Positions 55,168 through 64,000 of a stretch of DNA of 64,000 nt are shown here, piece by piece. The stretch is from NCBI GenBank assembly GCA_001295865.1, contig LJHW01000044.1, positions 62,001 to 126,000 on the forward strand. The letters run 5' to 3'. Every line of letters starts with the position of its first letter. Position 1 is the first letter of the stretch. Made by a program: the position numbers and the translations under genes. Origin of the DNA: a beta proteobacterium AAP65. GTDB taxonomy: Bacteria > Pseudomonadota > Gammaproteobacteria > Burkholderiales > Burkholderiaceae_C. The notes below the pieces were generated by a model, which saw only the letters and a list, made by a program, of their open reading frames with translations, did no database searches and was not told the DNA's origin.

Positions 55168-55175
<8 letters not shown>
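53814..55175 (-). CDS. URC4/urg3 family protein (DUF1688), uracil catabolism
   Basis: A 453-residue protein of the DUF1688 (URC4/urg3) family, known from fungal and bacterial uracil-degradation gene sets. Typical blocks are IPYHSRWRHFEAGG, SVLLDAGAGPTWRYTE, MNGIFSATAEDP and VPFHKLSQWLSYSLLEPLQWAG, then LPEYRNGGLLLDAGVL. Its catalytic step is not firmly settled. The start is assigned to a TTG that overlaps the urc1 stop (55168-55175), as no ATG lies nearby; a GTG at about 55148 is an alternative. It stands between urc1 and upp. Confidence 0.88.
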
Positions 55176-56430
<1,255 letters not shown>

Positions 56431-56626
56431 GGGGCGGGCTCGTTGGCGCTCTTGGCGGCGGTGTGTGTGGCGGGAAAGAGGCGGAAGATACGCCAGAACG
56501 GCGCATCCGCCTGTGGGATGAGCCCACGCGTGACACTTACCTTTGGTTTCCTGAGAATCAAGGCCATGCGGACGACCGACGCCGCAGCGACCAAGACCAG
56601 AGCCCAAAGCTCCGAGGGGAACCCGA
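56431..56626. other. Divergent spacer between urc1 and a small secreted-protein gene
   Basis: A 196-base gap that must hold both promoters. I see a short AT-richer part around 56535-56565 but no well-spaced hexamers. GAGGGG at about 56616-56621 is the ribosome-binding site of the plus-strand gene. Confidence 0.3.
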
Positions 56627-57013
56627 ATGAAGCACACCTTGCTCGCAGCCCTGCTGCTGGGCGCCCACCTGGTGGCGCCCGCCCAGACCACACGTTCGAT
56701 GGCGCCGCCCATCGTGGTGGAAGTGGTGGAGGGCGCGCTGCGCTTGTCCAGCGAGGGCTACACGCTCTCGGGCTCGCAGACGGTGGTGACCTGGCAGATC
56801 GGCACCGAAGGCTGGCGCTTTTCGTCGGGCAGCATCCGCTTCGCCGATGGCAATGCGCCGTTCAGCTGCAGCGTCTTTGCCGACGGGCAGGCGATCCGTT
56901 GTGTGTCCAGCGGGGGCTCAAAAGGTCGCTACGACTACAGCATCGCGCTGCGGGGGGCGGATGGGCAGCTGGCGGCGATGCCGCAGCCGAACATCTTCAT
57001 TTCGATCGACTGA
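56627..57013 (+). CDS. Small secreted protein of unknown function
   Basis: A 128-residue protein. The signal peptide is MKHTLLAALLLGAHLVAPAQ (cleavage near residue 20). The mature part is beta-rich, with two Cys (FSCSVF and IRCVSS) about 11 residues apart that could form a disulfide, and it ends in a Pro-containing strand (PQPNIFISID). The pattern of a Trp-Gln strand, a Gly-Trp-Arg-Phe turn, paired Cys and a Tyr-rich strand looks like one small Ig-like or beta-sandwich domain. I do not recognise the family. It ends exactly where the converging cyclase/STAND gene ends. Confidence 0.75.
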   Translation: MKHTLLAALLLGAHLVAPAQTTRSMAPPIVVEVVEGALRLSSEGYTLSGSQTVVTWQIGTEGWRFSSGSIRFADGNAPFSCSVFADGQAIRCVSSGGSKGRYDYSIALRGADGQLAAMPQPNIFISID

Positions 57014-59908
57014 TCAGTTCAAGAGAGCTGCGCTCAGACGGCCGATCGCTCGGCCGAGCTCTGACTCAGCTCCAGCGTTGGCTGCAGTTGCGAGAACGAC
57101 GGCCTCACTCAAGAAGTGCCGGGCGCCCTCAATGTCACCGGCAAGTCTTTCAACCTCTGACCGCTGCGCATGAAGGAGGCCGCGGCTGACAGGGTCTCCG
57201 TGGGCCTCCAAGAGAGGTAGAGCGAGCTCGAGAGTTTCGCGCGCCGCCAGCAGTGCGCCTGAGCGCGCCTGAGCGGGTGCTCTGTATCCGAGGAGTTGCC
57301 CTTCGGTGCGGTGATCCTGAAACTGCCGCGCTAGCACCAGAGCGGCGTCGAAGCGCTCCACCGCTTCGGCGCTGCGATCGGCGCTGTCTAGCACCAGACC
57401 CAGGTTGCCAAGCGCTATGCACTCCAGCCTGCGGTGGCCGAGTTCCCGCGAGGCCACCAGGCCCTCCTGCAGTGCGCACTCTGCTGCCGAAATGTCTCCA
57501 GACAGGTAGCTGAGCATGCCGAGGTTGACCAGCGTCATCGCTGCTCGGGTGCGGTCGCCCAGCTCTTTGGAAACCGCCAGTGCGGCCTCGGCGTGGCTGC
57601 GAGCAGCTTGGGTGTGGCCGGCCGTGCCCTCCAGGTTGCCCAGGTTCGCCAACACGGCGGCTTCGACACGCCGCTCGTGGCAGGCGCGAGCGAGAGCAAG
57701 CGCGGAGCCGTAGTGCTGGCGCGCTTCGTCCGAAGCGCCGGCTTCAAAAGCCAGCACGCCCATCACATTGAGCGCCGCACACTGCAAAGCACCGTCTTGC
57801 ATCTCGCCGGCGATCTGCACGGCCAGTTGCAGCCCTTCTCGGGCCTGATCGGCCTGGCCGCCCCGGGCGAGCATGCCGGCACTGCGAACCGCCACCATAG
57901 CTTGGCACCGGCGGTCCTCCGCTGCCAAGGCCAGTTCAGTGGCCTTGGCATACCGCGCCAGCGCCGCCTGCCGCTGCCCGGCTGCTTCCAACGCCATGCC
58001 CGACACTGCATGTGCCCGCGCCGCTTCACGGCCCATCAAGCCGGCCATGCCCAGCACCAGTTCGGCCAGGTCGGCGCCCGCCTTGAAGGGGCCGCGCAGG
58101 TTCAGCGCCGCCCAGCCGCCCTCCAGCGCGCCGGCCGCCTGGTGGGTGTCACCCCGCGCCACCGCGCGGCGGCAGGCGACCACGAGGTTGTCGAGTTCGA
58201 TGCCCCGCCCGGCGCTGGCCGCCGCGTTGTTCAGGCCGGCGAACCACGCCCCGTGCCGCACCTCGGCCGCCTGCCGTGCCGCTGGCCCGCTGCCGGTGTA
58301 GCGGCCTTCCGTGCCCAGATGTTCAGCGGCGTAAGCCTGCACGCTGCCCAGCAGGTCGTAGCGCTCTTGCCCCAGCGTGCGCACGAAGCTCTTGTCCACC
58401 AGGGCCTGCAGCACGTCCAGCGTCCACGGCGGGTCTTCGAGCGCCGAGAGGTCGATCACCGCTTCGGCCGCCTCCAGCGTGAAGCCGCCCTCGAAGACCG
58501 ACAGCTGCGCCAGCGCGGCTTTTTCGGCCGTGGGCAGCAGGCCCCAGCTCCAGTCGAAGGTGGCGCGCAGCGTGGCCTGGCGGTCGAGCCGGCCGCCGCT
58601 GCTGGCCAGCAGCTTGAAACGTTCGCTCATGCGCGCCAGCAGCGCGCGCGGTGCCAGCGTGCGCGTGCGCGCGGCGGCCAGTTCGATGGCCAGCGGCAGG
58701 CCGTCGAGCAGCCCCACCAGCGTGCTGATCGCCGCGGCGTCGTCGGCGCCGGGCTTGAAGTCGCGTCGTGCCGCTTCCGCGCGGCGCATGAAAAGCGCCT
58801 GCGCGTCGTCCACCTGCATCGGCGCCAGCGCGAGTGTTTCTTCGCCGGGGATGCCCAGCACCTCGCGCGTGGTGACGAGGAAACGCGCGTCCATCGCGCG
58901 GTCGAGCCAGCGGCCCAGCGTGGCCTCGGCGTGGCGCGCCAGGTGCTCGAAGTTGTCGAGGATGACGAGGCAGGTGCCGCGCCCGGCGATGGCGTGGCCG
59001 AGTTGCACGGTGGGGTCTTCCGGCCCCAGCGGCACCTGCAGACCTTGCGCCACGGCGCTGGCGATGCCTTCGATGCTGCGCGCGGGGGCCAGATCGCAGA
59101 ACCACACGCCGCCGGGGTACTCGCCCATCCAGGCCCAGCCGTAGCGCGTGGCCACGCGGGTTTTGCCGCCGCCGCCGATGCCCAGCAGCGAAACCAGCCG
59201 CGCCCCGGCATCGAAGCGCTGCGCCAGGTCTTGCAGCGTGCGGCGGCGGCCGACAAAGGCGTCGCGCTCGGCCGGCAGGCTGTGCGGCAGTTCGCGCAGC
59301 GGCAACCACAGGCCTGCGTTCCTGTCGCCATGCCGCACCACGCGCCAGACCTTCACCGAATCGGGCGGCGGCGTGAAGGGCGCGTCAGGCTCGCCCACTT
59401 CGAAAAGCTCGATGGGCACCGGCAGGCCCTTGACCTGCCAGTGCCCGTGCGAGACCACGCGGTGCGGCGTGGGGCCGATGGCGTCGATGGCGGCCTGCGT
59501 CAGCAGCGTCTGCCCGCCCAAGGCCGTGGACATCACGCGCGCGGCGATGGGCTTGCTGACGCCGTCCACCTCCACCGGCTTGGCGCCCAGGGCCACGTCT
59601 TCGGGCGTGGCCTCGCGCATCACCACCTGGCCCACGTGCAGGCCAGCGCGGGCCTTCATCGGCACCGGCAGCGTGGCCAGCGCGCGGTGGTAGGCCAGTG
59701 CGTAGCCCAGCGCGTCGGCGGCGCTGGCGAAGATCAGCAGGAAACCGTCGGTCTTGTCGATTTCCTGCCCGCGCCACTGGCGCAGCAGGTCGCGCGCCAG
59801 GCGGTCGTGCCGCGCCGAGAGCTGGGCGTAGGCCGCGTCGCCCAGTTGCTGGTTGAGCGCGGCGCTGTCGACCAGGTCGGTCAGCAGCAGGGCGGGCAGG
59901 GCCGTCAC
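57014..59908 (-). CDS. Degenerate class III cyclase - STAND ATPase - TPR regulator
   Basis: A 964-residue cytosolic protein. Residues 1-175 form a class III cyclase-like domain: LLLTDLVDS gives one metal Asp, IDKTDGFLLIF the second, and GLHVGQVV follows. In the later helix the usual Asn is Pro (KPIAARV), though the Arg stays, so activity is doubtful. From about 215 comes a STAND/AP-ATPase domain with P-loop GIGGGGKTR (about 243-251), Walker B CLVILDNFEHL and a GLPLAIELAAART block. The last 300 residues are TPR-like helices. The cyclase part resembles proteins named peptide-modification-system cyclase. The start is GTG, 25 bases behind the PhyH gene. Confidence 0.82.
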   Translation of the reverse strand: MTALPALLLTDLVDSAALNQQLGDAAYAQLSARHDRLARDLLRQWRGQEIDKTDGFLLIFASAADALGYALAYHRALATLPVPMKARAGLHVGQVVMREATPEDVALGAKPVEVDGVSKPIAARVMSTALGGQTLLTQAAIDAIGPTPHRVVSHGHWQVKGLPVPIELFEVGEPDAPFTPPPDSVKVWRVVRHGDRNAGLWLPLRELPHSLPAERDAFVGRRRTLQDLAQRFDAGARLVSLLGIGGGGKTRVATRYGWAWMGEYPGGVWFCDLAPARSIEGIASAVAQGLQVPLGPEDPTVQLGHAIAGRGTCLVILDNFEHLARHAEATLGRWLDRAMDARFLVTTREVLGIPGEETLALAPMQVDDAQALFMRRAEAARRDFKPGADDAAAISTLVGLLDGLPLAIELAAARTRTLAPRALLARMSERFKLLASSGGRLDRQATLRATFDWSWGLLPTAEKAALAQLSVFEGGFTLEAAEAVIDLSALEDPPWTLDVLQALVDKSFVRTLGQERYDLLGSVQAYAAEHLGTEGRYTGSGPAARQAAEVRHGAWFAGLNNAAASAGRGIELDNLVVACRRAVARGDTHQAAGALEGGWAALNLRGPFKAGADLAELVLGMAGLMGREAARAHAVSGMALEAAGQRQAALARYAKATELALAAEDRRCQAMVAVRSAGMLARGGQADQAREGLQLAVQIAGEMQDGALQCAALNVMGVLAFEAGASDEARQHYGSALALARACHERRVEAAVLANLGNLEGTAGHTQAARSHAEAALAVSKELGDRTRAAMTLVNLGMLSYLSGDISAAECALQEGLVASRELGHRRLECIALGNLGLVLDSADRSAEAVERFDAALVLARQFQDHRTEGQLLGYRAPAQARSGALLAARETLELALPLLEAHGDPVSRGLLHAQRSEVERLAGDIEGARHFLSEAVVLATAANAGAESELGRAIGRLSAALLN

Positions 59909-59933
59909 GGTGTCTCGGTGCCCGGAGGGCGGC

Positions 59934-60788
59934 TCAGGCCAGCCCGCCGACGGGCAGGCCCGGGCTGCGCTGCAGCCAGTTTTCTGGGGCGTAGGCGGCG
60001 CTGGCGTCGGTGACGTGCAGCGTGTAGGCCAGGCGGCTCTTGGCGCTGCGGTTGGGCGCGCTGTAGTGCGGCAGCAGGCCGTGGAAGACGACCAGCGTGC
60101 CGGCCGCCACCGGCAGCGCGCGTGCCTCGGCCGTGGTGGGCCAGGGCGTCGCATCCAGCGGCTGCATGCGCAGCGTGCCGCTGGCGTGCTCGCACACGTA
60201 CTGTTCGCGCAGCACGCCGTGGCGGCCCTGGTGGCCGCCGGGCATCACCCACAGGCAGCCGTTGTCCAGCGTGGCGTCTTCCAGCGCGAACCAGAAGGTC
60301 GTCACCGTCTGCGGCGTGGTGACGAAAAAGCTGGCGTCCTGGTGCCAGCCGACCTCGCCGCCGATGTGCGGCTGCTTGAAGATAACCTGGCTCTGCCACA
60401 CCAGCGGCTGCAGCAGGCCCAGATCACGCGCCAGTTCGGCCAGTGCCGGACCGTGCGAGAAGGCCTGGAAGACCGGGTCGAGGTCGTGCAGCGCGTGGCC
60501 GATCTTGTTGATGCTGCGGTCCTTGGGCACCTGCAGCCGGCCTTCGGCGTCGAGTGCTTCTTCCTCGAAGAAGCAGTGCACCGCTTCTGCGCTGGCCAGC
60601 AGCGCGGCGTCGGCCACCTGGCTGCGGTCGCGGGTGGAGAAACGGCTGGTCTGGGCGCTGGGGGTGAAGGCGTCGACGAGTTCGCGCGCGCGGCGGCAAA
60701 CGGCGGCCACCTCGGCCGCGCTTTTGAAGCCGGGCAGCACCAGGCAGCCTTCTTGCTGCCAGGTGGCCAGGTCGGTGGGGTTCAGCAT
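59934..60788 (-). CDS. Phytanoyl-CoA dioxygenase (PhyH) family protein
   Basis: A 284-residue Fe(II)/2-oxoglutarate oxygenase. The metal facial triad starts with His-x-Asp in GWHQDASFF (about residues 146-154). The distal His lies in VVFHGLLPHYSAPNRS near 236-251, and the Arg/Ser that holds 2-oxoglutarate follows in KSRLAYTLHV. PhyH-type enzymes hydroxylate small molecules or acyl chains; the substrate is not predictable. It is followed at 25 bases by the cyclase/STAND gene and diverges from a TonB-dependent receptor gene, which might import its substrate. Confidence 0.9.
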   Translation of the reverse strand: MLNPTDLATWQQEGCLVLPGFKSAAEVAAVCRRARELVDAFTPSAQTSRFSTRDRSQVADAALLASAEAVHCFFEEEALDAEGRLQVPKDRSINKIGHALHDLDPVFQAFSHGPALAELARDLGLLQPLVWQSQVIFKQPHIGGEVGWHQDASFFVTTPQTVTTFWFALEDATLDNGCLWVMPGGHQGRHGVLREQYVCEHASGTLRMQPLDATPWPTTAEARALPVAAGTLVVFHGLLPHYSAPNRSAKSRLAYTLHVTDASAAYAPENWLQRSPGLPVGGLA

Positions 60789-60949
60789 GTGTTGCGTGCA
60801 GGCATCGGAAGAGGGGCTGCAGGCATACCGAGGTTCTGGTTTTCACCAAGATCTACCGGTGCCGGCGGCATCATCGGATGCTACTGGTGCGCGCCAACTT
60901 GCCGCACCCCGGAACACCGCTTTTCTCTCTTCCTCCCGGAGCCCGCCCC
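60789..60949. other. Divergent spacer between the PhyH and TonB-receptor genes
   Basis: A 161-base gap that should hold both promoters. It includes a pyrimidine-rich run (about 60919-60937) before a GGAG ribosome-binding site for the receptor gene. No convincing operator palindrome or -35/-10 pair is seen. Confidence 0.3.
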
Positions 60950-63208
60950 ATGCCAGCACACCGCCCTTTCCGCCCCCTGCCCCACGCGCTGGCCGCCGCC
61001 GCGCTGGTGCTGTTGAGCACCGGCAGCCAGGCCCAGACCGCCGCCCCGGCAGCCAGCGGGCAGCTGCAGACCATCACCGTCACCGCCGAACGCCGCCTGG
61101 AGAACATCCGCGACGTGCCCAGCTCGGTGAGCGCGCTGCAGGGCGAGATCCTTGAAGTGCTGAACAGCGGCGGGCAGGACATCCGTCTGCTGGCCGCCCG
61201 CGTGCCCAGCCTGAACATCGAAAGCAGCTTCGGCCGCGCCTTCCCGCGCTTCTACATCCGCGGCATCGGCAACACCGACTTCGATCTCAACGCCAGCCAG
61301 CCCGTGAGCCTGGTGTACGACGACGTCGTGCAGGAGAACCCCATCCTCAAGGGTTTCCCGATCTTCGACATGGAGCGCATCGAGGTGCTGCGCGGCCCGC
61401 AGGGCACCCTCTTCGGCCGCAACAGCCCGGCCGGTGTGGTGAAGTTCGAGAGCGCCAAACCGACGAAGAACTTCGAGGGTTATGCGCTGGCCAGCCTGGG
61501 CCGCTACAGCGCGCTGAACTTCGAAGGCGCGGTGAACGTGCCGCTGTCGCCCACGCTGGCGCTGCGTGTGGCCGCGCAGTCGCAGAACCGCGACGACTGG
61601 GTCAGCAACGGCAACCCCGCCGGCCCCACGCGCGAGATGGAGGGCTACAACGACAACGCCGCCCGCCTGCAGGTGCTGTTCAGCCCCGGCAAGAACTTCA
61701 GCGCGCTGCTGAACGTGCACTCGCGCGAGCTCAAGGGCAGCGCGCGGGTCTTCCGCGCCAACATCATCCAGCCCGGCACCAACAACCTGGTCCCGGGCTT
61801 CGACGAGACCAAGGTCTTCCAGGACGGCATCAACAGCCAGAAGCTCAGCAACACCGGCAGCAGCCTGCGTGTGCGCTGGGATCTGGGCAACGGCATGGCG
61901 CTGAACAGCATCACCGGCTATGAGACGGTGGAGTCCTTCAGCCGCGGTGACATCGACGGCGGCTACGGCGCCAGCTTCCTCGGCGCGGGCAACTTCGGCC
62001 CCGGCACCATCCCCTTCGACGCCGAAAGCGCTGATGGCCTGCCCCACCACAAGCAGTTCACGCAGGAAGTGCGCCTCGAAAGCACCGGCAAGGGCGCGCT
62101 GCAATGGCTGGCGGGTGTGTATTACTTCGACGAGCAGTTGAAGATCGACAGCTTCAACTACAGCAGCCTGGGCGGCAACGCGCAGAACGGCTATGCCACG
62201 CAAGACCAGGACAACAAGGCCTATGCCGTCTTCGGCAGCGTGAACCTGGAAGTCAGCCCGCAGCTGAAGCTGCGCGGCGGCCTGCGTTACACCAAGGACG
62301 AGAAAGACTTCTTCGCCGACCGCATCCAGGCGCCGCCCTTCAGCCCCACCTTCATCGGCCGCCGCACGGCCAGCACCAGCGCCACCAACACCAGCGGCGA
62401 CTTCAGCGCCACCTACGCGCTGGACAGGGACATCAACGTCTACGCCCGTGTCGCCACCGGCTTCCGCGCGCCTTCGATCCAGGGTCGCCTGCTCTTCGGC
62501 GACACGCTTTCGGTGGCCAAGAGCGAGAAGGTCACCAGCTACGAAGCCGGCGTGAAGGCCGACCTGTTCAACAAGCGCGCCCGCGCTGCCTTCAGCGTGT
62601 TCAGCTACACGCTGAAGGACCAGCAGCTCACGGCGGTGGGCGGTGCGGCCAACTTCAACCAGCTGATCAACGCGGCCAAGAGCACCGGCGAAGGCTTCGA
62701 GTTCGACCTGCAGGCGCTCGTCAGCGAGAACCTGATGCTCACCATGGGCGGCAGCTACAACAAGACCAAGATCCGCGACGGCGGCCTGGCCGTGGCGCCT
62801 TGCGGCGGTGGTTGCACCGTCACCGACCCCACCGTGGTGCGCAACGGCGTGACGCTGGCGCTGATCGACGGCAACCCGCTGCCGCAGGCGCCCGAGACCA
62901 CGCTGAACTTCACCGCGCGCTACACCATGCCCGTGGCCGGCGGCGACTTCTTCGTGCTCACCGACGTGGCCTACCGCAGCAAGATCAACTTCTTCCTGTA
63001 CGAGAGCCGCGAGTTCACCGGCAAGGCGCTGACCGAAGTGGGCCTGCGGGCCGGCTACGCCTTCGGCAATGGCAAGTACGAGGCCACGGCCTTCGTGCGC
63101 AACCTCACCAACCAGATCCGGGTGGTGGGGGGCATCGACTTCAACAACCTCACCGGCTTCATCAACGAGCCGCGCACCTTTGGCGTGTCGTTCAAAGCGA
63201 ACTTCTGA
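60950..63208 (+). CDS. TonB-dependent outer-membrane receptor
   Basis: A 752-residue receptor. The signal peptide ends near residue 29 (GSQAQ). A TonB-box-like TITVTAERR follows at about 38-46, then the plug with DVPSSVSAL, FYIRGIGNTDFDLNA and MERIEVLRGPQGTLFGRNSPAG. The barrel fills the rest and ends in Phe (FGVSFKANF). It resembles the general receptor group of Sphingomonad/Caulobacter-like organisms that import varied organic ligands rather than a known siderophore receptor. Two codons later a BMP-family binding-protein gene starts, so the pair may import a nucleoside-like or other small ligand. Confidence 0.93.
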   Translation: MPAHRPFRPLPHALAAAALVLLSTGSQAQTAAPAASGQLQTITVTAERRLENIRDVPSSVSALQGEILEVLNSGGQDIRLLAARVPSLNIESSFGRAFPRFYIRGIGNTDFDLNASQPVSLVYDDVVQENPILKGFPIFDMERIEVLRGPQGTLFGRNSPAGVVKFESAKPTKNFEGYALASLGRYSALNFEGAVNVPLSPTLALRVAAQSQNRDDWVSNGNPAGPTREMEGYNDNAARLQVLFSPGKNFSALLNVHSRELKGSARVFRANIIQPGTNNLVPGFDETKVFQDGINSQKLSNTGSSLRVRWDLGNGMALNSITGYETVESFSRGDIDGGYGASFLGAGNFGPGTIPFDAESADGLPHHKQFTQEVRLESTGKGALQWLAGVYYFDEQLKIDSFNYSSLGGNAQNGYATQDQDNKAYAVFGSVNLEVSPQLKLRGGLRYTKDEKDFFADRIQAPPFSPTFIGRRTASTSATNTSGDFSATYALDRDINVYARVATGFRAPSIQGRLLFGDTLSVAKSEKVTSYEAGVKADLFNKRARAAFSVFSYTLKDQQLTAVGGAANFNQLINAAKSTGEGFEFDLQALVSENLMLTMGGSYNKTKIRDGGLAVAPCGGGCTVTDPTVVRNGVTLALIDGNPLPQAPETTLNFTARYTMPVAGGDFFVLTDVAYRSKINFFLYESREFTGKALTEVGLRAGYAFGNGKYEATAFVRNLTNQIRVVGGIDFNNLTGFINEPRTFGVSFKANF

Positions 63209-63210
63209 AG

Positions 63211-64000
63211 GTGACTGCGCGCAAGCGCTTCGGCGCCTGGCTGGCGGCCGCGGCCCTGGGGACCGTGGGTTTTGCGACCTGGGCCCAGGCCCAGCCTGCG
63301 CTGATCTTCGAGCTGGGCGGCAAGAACGACAAGAGCTTCGGCCAGGCCGCGTGGGAGGGTGCAGAACGTTGGCGCAAGCTGACGGGCAAGCCCTACCTCG
63401 AGTTCGAGATTGCCAACGCCGCGCAGCGTGAGCAGGCGGCGCGGCGTTTCGCGCAGCGTGGCGCCAACCCCATCGTGGGTGTCGGCTTCCCGCAGGCCAG
63501 CAGCATCGAGGCGGTGGCGCGCGAGTTTCCGAACACCCGTTTTGCCATCGTCGACAGCGTGGTGGCGCTGCCCAATGTGCAGAGCTTCGTCTACCGCGAG
63601 CACGAGGGCGCTTTCCTCGTCGGCCTGCTGGGCGCGCTGGCCAGCAAGAGCGGCAAGCTGGGTTTTGTGGGCGGGCAAGACATCCCGCTGGTGCGCAAGG
63701 TGCTGTGCGGCTACGAGCAGGGCGCGAAGTACGGCAACCCGAAGGTGCAGGTGCTGTGGGCCATGACGGGCACCACCAACGCCGCCTGGACCGACCCCGC
63801 GCGCGGCGCAGAACTCACGCGCACGCAGGCGGCGCAGGGCGCCGATGTGATCTTCGCAGCGGCTGGCACCACCGGCCTGGGCGTGCTGCAGGCCGCGGCC
63901 GATCTGGGCCTGCTGGGCATCGGCGTCGACAGCAACCAGAACGGCCTGCATCCAGGCCGCATGCTCACCTCCATGCTCAAGCGCACCGACGTGGCGGTCT
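63211..64000 (+). CDS. BMP-family ABC substrate-binding protein (3' truncated)
   Basis: The first 263 codons are present and the frame is open to the window end. A GTG two bases after the receptor stop starts VTARKRFGAWLAAAALGTVG, a signal peptide cleaved after WAQAQ. The BMP/PnrA fold follows: ELGGKNDKSFGQAAWEGA, NPIVGVGFPQASSIEAVA, FAIVDSVV, YREHEGAFLVGLLGALASKSGKLGF, GGQDIPLVRKVLCGYEQGA and AAAGTTGLGVLQAA, ending at GVDSNQNGLHPGRMLTSML. BMP proteins bind nucleosides or similar ligands for an ABC importer. The lipoprotein Cys of PnrA is not seen, so it should be soluble in the periplasm. Permease and ATPase genes would lie beyond the window. Confidence 0.9.
   Translation, partial: MTARKRFGAWLAAAALGTVGFATWAQAQPALIFELGGKNDKSFGQAAWEGAERWRKLTGKPYLEFEIANAAQREQAARRFAQRGANPIVGVGFPQASSIEAVAREFPNTRFAIVDSVVALPNVQSFVYREHEGAFLVGLLGALASKSGKLGFVGGQDIPLVRKVLCGYEQGAKYGNPKVQVLWAMTGTTNAAWTDPARGAELTRTQAAQGADVIFAAAGTTGLGVLQAAADLGLLGIGVDSNQNGLHPGRMLTSMLKRTDVAV

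Overview
The window is very GC-rich, densely coded DNA with no tRNA, rRNA, insertion sequence or CRISPR array that I can see. Gene content and order (ubiJ-ubiB-fmdB-DUF502-aspS-nudB-EEP-clsB, phoH-ybeY, a hemP-led hemin operon, an EpsL/PEP-CTERM-type exopolysaccharide locus) point to a betaproteobacterium of the order Burkholderiales, perhaps the Rubrivivax/Leptothrix/Roseateles group. Anything below order level is a guess.

1-21259 is an exopolysaccharide (EPS) locus in three transcription units. The plus-strand unit (1-5902) has a truncated O-antigen-ligase/polymerase-like gene, two glycosyltransferases, an exported parallel beta-helix protein and a Wzx-type flippase, joined by ATGA or TGATG overlaps. 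It converges on a minus-strand unit (12022 to 5999): gmd, fcl, a WecG/TagA transferase, a GT4 transferase and a second beta-helix protein made as a lipoprotein. Behind a lone cold-shock gene on the plus strand lies a third unit (21259 to 12608, minus): a WcaJ-type initiating transferase, EpsL-like barrel, galE, manC and rfbBDAC. Together these supply UDP-Gal/Glc, GDP-Man, GDP-Fuc and dTDP-Rha, start the repeat unit on undecaprenyl phosphate, extend it and flip it. The export machinery (Wza/Wzc) is not in the window.

21469-29331 is conserved housekeeping: ubiquinone synthesis (ubiJ, ubiB), an FmdB zinc ribbon, a DUF502 membrane protein, aspS, nudB, an EEP-family phosphatase and cardiolipin synthase. 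29421-35881 holds a PEP-CTERM protein with HAF-like repeats, a patatin phospholipase, a ligase-associated exonuclease and its ATP-dependent DNA ligase (split by an antisense OmpA-like gene), and a secreted protein of unknown role. 36004-41447 is a probable operon of a GT41 (O-GlcNAc-transferase-like) enzyme with a type I secretion ATPase and adaptor.

41490-48823 (minus) is a complete hemin uptake operon, hemP-hmuRSTUV-tonB, with a Fur-box-like palindrome over the hemP promoter. Next come a NarL-type response regulator and a 7TM histidine kinase (48960-51564, minus), then phoH-ybeY (plus). 53138-56430 (minus) is a three-gene set, urc1-urc4-upp, matching the URC uracil-catabolism pathway. 56627-64000 holds a small secreted protein, a degenerate cyclase/STAND/TPR regulator co-directional with a PhyH-type dioxygenase, and, divergently, a TonB-dependent receptor followed by a BMP-family binding protein cut by the window end.

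No stretch longer than about 300 bases lacks a gene. The longest gap is 12023-12316, upstream of the cold-shock gene.
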